A DNA stretch of 11,088 nucleotides from JBEVNX01 sp040507895 (GTDB lineage: Bacteria > Desulfobacterota > Binatia > JACPRU01): positions 1-11,088 of the forward strand of contig JBEVNX010000073.1 in the NCBI GenBank assembly GCA_040507895.1, in the 5' to 3' direction. The notes below the pieces were generated by a model that saw only the letters and a program-made list of their open reading frames with translations, searched no databases and had not been told where the DNA came from. The translations under genes were made by a program, and so were the position numbers. Below are positions 1 to 5,932 of this stretch, piece by piece; position 1 is the first letter of the stretch, and each line of letters begins with the position of its first letter.

Positions 1-131
1 AGGGTGCAGATCGACACGCGCGCAGGGCCGGAGCGAGGAGCCGTACTTCCTGTACGGCGACGACCGGAGGACCGAGCACGTGGCGAGATGCGCCCTCCTC
101 CCGCGATCGCGCACGGGGTGGGCTTTGAGGC
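1..131. other. Non-coding stretch downstream of rodA, with hairpin
   Basis: No gene is recognised here. A perfect 7-bp inverted repeat (GCCGTAC, loop TTCCT, GTACGGC) spans 40-58. No T-run follows on either strand, so it is not a classical intrinsic terminator. A 10-bp palindrome, CGCGATCGCG, lies at 102-111. A plus-strand frame is open from the window edge to a TGA at 140-142, running into the 3' end of rodA. Its translation is Arg-rich and I do not recognise it, so I do not call it a gene. The stretch could be extragenic repeat material or the 3' flank of the Rod operon. Confidence 0.4.
40..58. repeat. Perfect 7-bp hairpin, 5-nt loop
   Basis: GCCGTAC at 40-46 and GTACGGC at 52-58 are exact reverse complements around the loop TTCCT. 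The hairpin lies about 75 bp past the rodA stop. It could be an RNA-stabilising 3' structure of the Rod transcript or part of a dispersed extragenic element. Only the pairing is directly seen. Confidence 0.5.
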
Positions 132-1244
132 TCAGAACGTGAAGCGGCGCATGGCGACGTTCAGCAGCAGGCCGGTGCCGAGCATGAGCGTGATCATGGA
201 TGAGCCGCCGTAGCTGAAGAAAGGCAAAGTGATGCCCACCACCGGTAGGAGCCCCGTCGTCATCGCCACGTTGACGAACGCCTGCCAGAAGATCATCGCC
301 ACGACGCCGAATGCGACGAGTGCCCCGAAGCGGTCCTTCGCTCGCGAGACGATCTGCAAGCCGCGCAGGATGAGCGCCGCGTAGAGCAGTGTGAGCAACG
401 CGCAGCCGACAAATCCCCACTCCTCGGCGAACACGGAGAAGATGAAGTCGGTGTGCTGCTCGGGTAGGAACTGCAGCTGGTTTTGCGTGCCGTGCAGGAA
501 TCCCTTTCCCCAGAACATGCCCGAGCCGACGGCGATCTTCGATTGGATCAGATGGTATCCGGCGCCGAGCGGGTCGGACTCTGGGTTGAGGAACGTGAGG
601 ACGCGCTTCTGCTGGTAAGGCTTCAAGTGGGTCCAGAGCTTCTGGCCGGCGACGAAAACGCCTAGCGCCACAGCCACCGCGAGCGTCGCCATCACCCTCA
701 CCCGCAAGCCGGCGACCAGCACGACGCTCACCAAAACGAACCCCATGACGGCCGCGCTGCCGAGATCGGGTTGCGCGAACGTCAGGACGGCCGGGATCGC
801 GCACAACCCCACCGGGACGATGATGTCCTTCAAGCCGTAGCTCTCCCGCGCACTGTCGCGGTGAAAGAACCTGGCGAGCACGAGGATGAGCGCGAGCTTG
901 GCGAGCTCCGACGGCTGTAGCGCGAAGAACCCGAGATGGATCCATCGCCTCGATCCACCGCTCAGGAAGCCCGCCAACGGCACGAGAACGAGAAGACCGA
1001 GGACGGCGACGTAGATGACGTACGCGTAGCGCTCGAGCTTGCGGTAGTCGAGCAGCAGGAGTGCGAGCATCAACACCACTCCGCCCGCGGCCCACAGCAT
1101 CTGGCGCCAGACGAGCGGGCTCATCTGATTCTGCGCCTGCGCGTACGTGGCGCTGTACACGGTGGTCACGCCCATCGAGACGATGGCCGCGACCAAAACC
1201 AACAGCAGCACGTCAATGTGTTGCGCGAGCCTCCTGTCGATCAT
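132..1244 (-). CDS. rodA: Rod shape-determining protein RodA (SEDS peptidoglycan glycosyltransferase)
   Basis: RodA polymerises lipid II into glycan strands in the cytoplasmic membrane, paired with PBP2. The 370-residue protein matches the usual RodA length and is strongly hydrophobic, with about ten membrane segments. SEDS motifs are visible in order: GGSRRWI (96-102, with Trp101), QPSELAK (110-116), QPDLGSA (158-164), the loop around PEQHTDFIF (261-269), and NVAMTTGLLPVVG (325-337) followed by LPFFSYGGSS. Asp266 in the HTD motif corresponds to the essential Asp of E. coli RodA. The ATG start lies inside the 3' end of mrdA, giving a 32-bp overlap. An AAGGGGA Shine-Dalgarno-like site sits 12 nt upstream (1257-1263). 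This is the last gene of the Rod operon, and translation is probably coupled to mrdA. FtsW is the only close alternative. The mrdA neighbour and the absence of division genes favour RodA. Confidence 0.97.
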   Translation of the reverse strand: MIDRRLAQHIDVLLLVLVAAIVSMGVTTVYSATYAQAQNQMSPLVWRQMLWAAGGVVLMLALLLLDYRKLERYAYVIYVAVLGLLVLVPLAGFLSGGSRRWIHLGFFALQPSELAKLALILVLARFFHRDSARESYGLKDIIVPVGLCAIPAVLTFAQPDLGSAAVMGFVLVSVVLVAGLRVRVMATLAVAVALGVFVAGQKLWTHLKPYQQKRVLTFLNPESDPLGAGYHLIQSKIAVGSGMFWGKGFLHGTQNQLQFLPEQHTDFIFSVFAEEWGFVGCALLTLLYAALILRGLQIVSRAKDRFGALVAFGVVAMIFWQAFVNVAMTTGLLPVVGITLPFFSYGGSSMITLMLGTGLLLNVAMRRFTF

Positions 1245-3093
1245 CGTGCGTCAGTGTCCCCTTGTGTGAAAAGTAGTAGCTCAGCACCTTTTGGACGACG
1301 GGGGCGGCCATCGCACCGCCGCCCCCGCCGGCGTGCTCGATGAGGCAGGCCACGGCGACTTCCGGGGCCCCCACGGGCGCGAACGAAACGAACCACGCGT
1401 GATCACGCTGCTCGCGCGGCAGCAGTTGCTGATTCACCTTGCGGTCGGTCTTCAAGCGTACGGTTTGCGACGTGCCGGTCTTGCCCGCGACCTCGATGCC
1501 CTCCACCCGCGCCTTCTTGCCGGTGCCGCGGTCTCCCTCGACCACGTCGCGCAGCGCCGCTTGCAGCTGCGCCATGGTGCTGGCACGCACGCCGAGGCGC
1601 GTCACTTGATCCCGAACGGCCGGGTCGGCCTCGCCCTCGGGAACCACCAGCCGATCGATGTAGTGGGGTCGATGCCGCACTCCCCCCGCGGCGACCGTTG
1701 CGATCACGTTCGCCATCTGGAGCGGCGTGGCGGTCACATATCCCTGGCCGACCGCCACCGACAGCGTCTCGCCGGAGTACCACGGCTCGCCATAGCGCTG
1801 CCGCTTCCACTTGGAGTCCGGGATCGTGCCGGCGCGCTCGTGGTCGAGTGGAATGCCAGTCGGCGCGCCGAGACCGTAGCGTCGCGCATACTCGGCGATC
1901 GTATCCACGCCGAGCCGCTGACCCACCTGATAGAAGTAGACGTCGCACGACCCAACGATCGCCTCGTGCAGATTCACCCAGCCGTGACCGCCCTTCTTCC
2001 AGCAGCGGAAGTCGCGGTTGCCGTAGTGGAGACTGCCGCCACAAAAGATGCGCTGGAACGGATTGATGATGTTCTCCTCCAGCGCGGCGGTGGCCACGAC
2101 GATCTTGAACGTCGATCCCGGCGGGTACTGACCCTGGATCGCCTTGTTCGAAAGCGGATGGAGCGGGTCGCTGACGAGCGTTCGCCACTCCTCCTCGGTG
2201 ATGCCGCGCGCAAACAGGTTGGGATCGAACGCCGGCTTCGACACCATGGCCAGCACCGCGCCGTCCTTCGGATCGAGTACGACGACCGAGCCTTCCTGAT
2301 CGCCCATCGCCTCCTCCGCGACCTGCTGCAAGCCGAGGTCGAGCGTCAGGTGGATATTCGCGCCGGGAACCTCGGGCACTTCGTCGAGCACGCGCAGCTT
2401 GCGGCCGAAGGCGTCGACCTCGACTTGCTGCCCGCCGTTCTCGCCGCGCAGCTTCTCTTCCCAGTACTTCTCGAGGCCGTACTTACCGATGGTGTCACCC
2501 ATATCGTAACCGGAGAGCTTCTGCAGCTCGTTGACGTTCACTTCGCCGACGTAACCGAGCAGATGTGCCGCCGCTCGTCCGTATAGATAGTTGCGCCGCG
2601 GACCGATCTGCAGCGAGACGCCCGGCAGCTCGATCTGACGGGTCTCGACGGCGACGAGCGTGTCCCAGTCGACGTCGCGGCGGAGCACCACGTTCTCGAA
2701 CGGCGGCCGATGGCTCGCCGAAGCGGCGGCGAGCGCCTGCCGTGCGTCGCCCATGTCCTGTTGCAGGAACTGACCGAGGCGTCCGAGCACCTCCTGGGGA
2801 CGGCGCGCGTCTTCGGGAACCATCACGACGTCGAACGACGGGCGATTCTCGACCAGCAATTGTCCCGTGCGGTCGTAGATCAATCCGCGCGTGGCGTTGA
2901 CGCGCTTCAGGCGCACCCGGTTGTTCTCGGATAGCGTGCGGAGGTAGTCGCCCTCGACCACCTGCAGCTGCCAGAGCCTCGCCAGTAGGAACACGAACGC
3001 AGCGCTTGCGATCGCGAGCGACACGCCGAGACGGCGGCGAAAGCCGGAGGGCGCCTCGCGCGGGCTCGAAAGTGGGACCGAGGGCGAGTCCAC
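1213..3093 (-). CDS. mrdA: Penicillin-binding protein 2 (elongation-specific D,D-transpeptidase)
   Basis: PBP2 cross-links peptidoglycan during lateral growth, in the periplasm, as RodA's partner. The 626 residues are close to the usual 600-640. An N-terminal membrane anchor spans about residues 22-42 and is followed by the pedestal motif ATRGLIYDRTG (67-77). The transpeptidase domain has the Ser327-x-x-Lys330 motif within PPGSTFK, Ser382-Cys-Asp384 as the SxN/SxD motif, and Lys538-Thr-Gly-Thr. The start is GTG. The nearest Shine-Dalgarno-like sequence (GGGAG, 3108-3112) is 14 nt away, so initiation may be weak or coupled. The gene follows mreD after 42 bp and overlaps rodA by 32 bp. Cys351, Cys364, His370 and Cys383 are spaced much like the zinc ligands I recall from a PBP2 of another genus (see findings). 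PBP3/FtsI is a less likely alternative because of length, motifs and the mre/rodA context. Confidence 0.97.
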   Translation of the reverse strand: MDSPSVPLSSPREAPSGFRRRLGVSLAIASAAFVFLLARLWQLQVVEGDYLRTLSENNRVRLKRVNATRGLIYDRTGQLLVENRPSFDVVMVPEDARRPQEVLGRLGQFLQQDMGDARQALAAASASHRPPFENVVLRRDVDWDTLVAVETRQIELPGVSLQIGPRRNYLYGRAAAHLLGYVGEVNVNELQKLSGYDMGDTIGKYGLEKYWEEKLRGENGGQQVEVDAFGRKLRVLDEVPEVPGANIHLTLDLGLQQVAEEAMGDQEGSVVVLDPKDGAVLAMVSKPAFDPNLFARGITEEEWRTLVSDPLHPLSNKAIQGQYPPGSTFKIVVATAALEENIINPFQRIFCGGSLHYGNRDFRCWKKGGHGWVNLHEAIVGSCDVYFYQVGQRLGVDTIAEYARRYGLGAPTGIPLDHERAGTIPDSKWKRQRYGEPWYSGETLSVAVGQGYVTATPLQMANVIATVAAGGVRHRPHYIDRLVVPEGEADPAVRDQVTRLGVRASTMAQLQAALRDVVEGDRGTGKKARVEGIEVAGKTGTSQTVRLKTDRKVNQQLLPREQRDHAWFVSFAPVGAPEVAVACLIEHAGGGGGAMAAPVVQKVLSYYFSHKGTLTHDDRQEARATH

Positions 3094-3135
3094 GACGGAG
3101 ATTCTAGCTCCCGGGGCGCCGAGGGGAAGAGAGGC

Positions 3136-3642
3136 TCAATCGAGCCCTCCGACTCGCCGGCCCCCGTCGAGTATCGAAAACACGAACGGAGTGGCCAGCG
3201 CGGCGATCCCCGCCTCGATCCAGGCGGTCGAGAACAAATGACGCCACGGGTAGTCCGCCGATACGTAAACCGCGATCAGCGCCGCAACCGAGATCGCCTT
3301 GAGCAGCGAGGCGCCGAACACCACCGCGACGTTGGTGAACACGTTGTCCATCCACAACTGGCGGGCCATCAGGTAGACGAGCACGAAGATCAGGCTCATC
3401 GCGAACGCGTGCAGCCCGAGCGCGTCGCCCGAGAAGCTGTCGACGAAGTAGCCGAGAAGGAACGCGCCGAGAGCTCCGGCCACGCTGTGCTCGTGCAGAG
3501 CGAGGTAGACGCAGAGGATGACGACCAGATCGGGCATGATCGGCCCGAGCGGCAAAAAGTGAACGATCGTGGTCTCGAGCAGAATGCCGATGATCGCGGC
3601 GACCATCACGAGTGCGAGGAGTCTCATCGCGATCGGCCTCAC
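3136..3642 (-). CDS. mreD: Rod shape-determining membrane protein MreD
   Basis: MreD is a small integral membrane component of the elongation complex that contacts MreC. The protein has 168 residues, the usual size, and about five hydrophobic segments. Family hallmarks are the PDL motif (37-39) after the first helices and the stretch GYFVDSFSGDALGLHAF (64-80), which holds the conserved Asp and Gly residues. The GTG start overlaps the mreC TGA as GTGA, a classic coupling arrangement. An internal ATG at residue 6 is possible, but the overlap favours the GTG. Sequence conservation in MreD is always low, so identification rests on topology, motifs and position between mreC and mrdA, which together are decisive. 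Confidence 0.94.
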   Translation of the reverse strand: MRPIAMRLLALVMVAAIIGILLETTIVHFLPLGPIMPDLVVILCVYLALHEHSVAGALGAFLLGYFVDSFSGDALGLHAFAMSLIFVLVYLMARQLWMDNVFTNVAVVFGASLLKAISVAALIAVYVSADYPWRHLFSTAWIEAGIAALATPFVFSILDGGRRVGGLD

Positions 3643-4601
3643 GGTCGCGCGGTCGGCCGCGCGAGCGGGGTCGTTCGCGGGCGCGGCGTCGGGCTCGGCG
3701 TGACGAGCGGCGTCGGAGTCGGGGCTTCCGGGGTCGGCGTGGCGCGGGCGCGCGCGATCGCGTCGATCGCTTCGTTCACCTGGCGGGGCGGCGACGTCAG
3801 CACGAGGACTTCCTCGAGCTTGGAGAAATCGACCGCCGGGACCACCTCCGCGACCTGGAAGAGCCCGAAGTCTTTGCGCGTGACGGCGCTCACCCGGCCG
3901 ATGAGGACTCCCTTGGGAAAGATGCCGTCGAGCCCTGAGGTCACGACGACGTCGTCGACGTCGATCTCGTCGCTGCGCTTGATGTACTTCATCGAGCAGC
4001 TGCGGCTGAGCGCGCCTTCGACCAGCCCACGCGCCCGGGTGCGCTGCACCAAGGCGTCGACCCCGCTGTTGTGATCGGAAAGGAGCAGCACTCGGGACCC
4101 GTGCGGGCTAGCCTGCGCGATGCGCCCGACGACTCCATCGGCGCACACGACGGCCATGCCAGGCCGGACGCCATCGCGCTCGCCGCGGTCGAGGACGAAG
4201 CTTTCGAAGATTCCCGAAGCATCCTTGCCGATCACGCGCGCGGTCACCACCTGCGACGGGGCTTCGAACTGGAAGTCGAGGAGCCGCGACAGGCGCTGGT
4301 TCTCGAGCTCGATCTCCGTGTCGTGCTGGTGCTCCTCTTCGAGGCCGCGGAGCCGGTCTCGGAGCTCGCGGTTCTCCTTCTCCACGCCGACGAGATTCAC
4401 GTAGCGTCCCCAGACGCCGCCGACCGCGCCGCTCGTTTGCGTAGTCACGAGCTGCAGGGGGCGAAGGATCTCGAGGAACACGGCGCCGAGCGGGTCGAAG
4501 CGGTGCACGCCGCCGCGGTTCAGGACGAGAAGGAGCAGCGAGAAGGAGAGAAAGAGGCCGGAGCTGAGGAGGACCTGATTTCTCCGGAGAAACTCGAGCA
4601 T
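3639..4601 (-). CDS. mreC: Rod shape-determining protein MreC
   Basis: MreC is a periplasmic scaffold that activates PBP2-RodA. The 320-residue protein has a short cytoplasmic N-terminus, one membrane helix (about 10-28), an Asp/Glu/Arg-rich coiled coil (about 70-110) and the two-lobed beta-barrel domain (about 118-268). Typical strings are ARVIGKD (121-127), GMAVVCADGVVGRI (148-161), LLSDHNSGVDA (173-183) and TSGLDGIFPKGVLIGRV (221-237). A Pro/Thr-rich tail of about 34 residues (287-320) ends the protein. It is low complexity and probably disordered. The ATG has no convincing Shine-Dalgarno outside a possible hairpin (see 4613-4626). The TGA overlaps the mreD GTG by 4 nt. The gene is second in the mreBCD-mrdA-rodA order. 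Confidence 0.96.
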   Translation of the reverse strand: MLEFLRRNQVLLSSGLFLSFSLLLLVLNRGGVHRFDPLGAVFLEILRPLQLVTTQTSGAVGGVWGRYVNLVGVEKENRELRDRLRGLEEEHQHDTEIELENQRLSRLLDFQFEAPSQVVTARVIGKDASGIFESFVLDRGERDGVRPGMAVVCADGVVGRIAQASPHGSRVLLLSDHNSGVDALVQRTRARGLVEGALSRSCSMKYIKRSDEIDVDDVVVTSGLDGIFPKGVLIGRVSAVTRKDFGLFQVAEVVPAVDFSKLEEVLVLTSPPRQVNEAIDAIARARATPTPEAPTPTPLVTPSPTPRPRTTPLARPTARP

Positions 4602-4612
4602 GACGGGGTACC

Positions 4613-4626
4613 GACCCTACGGGGTC
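4613..4626 (-). promoter_or_regulatory. Hairpin just upstream of the mreC start codon
   Basis: GACCC (4613-4617) and GGGTC (4622-4626) are exact reverse complements around a 4-nt loop. On the minus-strand transcript the hairpin ends 11 nt before the mreC ATG. It contains AGGG (4615-4618), the only Shine-Dalgarno-like bases near that start. It also shares bases 4623-4626 with the larger hairpin at 4623-4657, so the two could be alternatives. That it regulates mreC translation is inference. Confidence 0.35.
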
Positions 4627-4657
4627 CGGGTCACCGTTAGCGCCGTGGCCCGGAACC
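4623..4657 (-). repeat. Imperfect long hairpin in the mreB-mreC spacer
   Basis: The arms 4625-4636 and 4643-4654 pair over 10 of 12 positions on the plus strand (one of these is a G-T wobble, an A-C mismatch in the minus-strand RNA), with a 6-nt loop. Two more G-C pairs follow beyond a bulge. There is no U-tract in the transcript direction, so a classical terminator is unlikely. An mRNA stability or processing element that sets the mreB:mreC ratio is a plausible role, by analogy with structured spacers in other operons. Confidence 0.45.
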
Positions 4658-4677
4658 GTCGAGGACCCGTACCCAAC

Positions 4678-5712
<1,035 letters not shown>

Positions 5713-5720
5713 AACGTTAC

Positions 5721-5725
5721 CCTCC
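5721..5725 (-). promoter_or_regulatory. Ribosome binding site of mreB
   Basis: GGAGG on the minus strand lies 8 nt before the ATG at 5712. This is the strongest Shine-Dalgarno in the Rod cluster and decides the mreB start against the longer upstream frame. Confidence 0.85.
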
Positions 5726-5762
5726 GCCGTCCCCCCACCTAAAGCCGCGTGCACACAGGGTT

Positions 5763-5768
5763 TTTATA
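5763..5768 (-). promoter_or_regulatory. Candidate -10 element for mreB
   Basis: TATAAA on the minus strand, preceded closely by TGGC, lies about 50 nt before the mreB start in the AT-rich patch. No good -35 hexamer is found at 16-18 bp spacing, so an activator or an extended -10 would be needed. The dyad ACTTG-G-CAAGT lies immediately upstream, where a regulator could sit. Confidence 0.3.
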
Positions 5769-5884
5769 GCCACTTGGCAAGTACCAAACTTAGTCACTGA
5801 GGGCAAGGAAAAACTGTTTCGAAAATTCGACAGGTTGAGGAACTGGAGTAGGATCGCAGTCACGTACTTGGGTCCGACCCTCCC

Positions 5885-5914
5885 ACACTAACGAAGTCCG
5901 GCACGGCAAGTCAA
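5885..5914 (-). promoter_or_regulatory. Second candidate promoter upstream of mreB
   Basis: On the minus strand TTGACT (5909-5914, five of six bases of the sigma-70 -35 consensus) is followed after 18 bp by TAGTGT (5885-5890, three of six bases of the -10 consensus). This would give an mreB leader of about 170 nt that contains all three dyads. The weak -10 keeps confidence low. Confidence 0.25.
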
Positions 5915-5932
5915 AAACCGCGGCTCTAGCGG
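5913..5932 (-). terminator. Weak candidate intrinsic terminator after the AsmA-like gene
   Basis: In the minus-strand transcript CCGC (5929-5932) can pair with GCGG (5918-5921) around a 7-nt loop, followed by a run of five U (5913-5917). The stem includes the end of the gene's own stop region and has only four G-C pairs, extendable by G-U pairs. If active, it would separate the AsmA-like gene from the mreB operon. The same bases overlap the candidate -35 at 5909-5914. Confidence 0.3.

Larger units (their letters stand above)
5713..5925 (-). promoter_or_regulatory. mreB upstream region with three short dyads
   Basis: This 213-bp gap between the AsmA-like gene and mreB holds no recognisable gene and is clearly more AT-rich around 5761-5830 than its neighbours, as promoters often are in GC-rich genomes. 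Three short inverted repeats are visible: ACTTG-G-CAAGT (5772-5782), TCGAA-AA-TTCGA (5819-5830) and GGGTC-C-GACCC (5870-5880). Their centres are about 48 and 51 bp apart. They may be operators for the Rod operon, but no known regulator motif is recognised. Confidence 0.4.

Noticed and set aside
1291..2586. A 431-codon plus-strand frame antisense to mrdA
   Set aside because: It is the His/Arg/Leu-rich mirror of a strongly conserved PBP2 gene, with no recognisable domain.
5713..5754. MreB start 14 codons further upstream
   Set aside because: It would add a Gly-rich non-conserved N-terminus and place the GGAGG ribosome binding site within the coding sequence. The ATG at 5712 gives the canonical MreB start.
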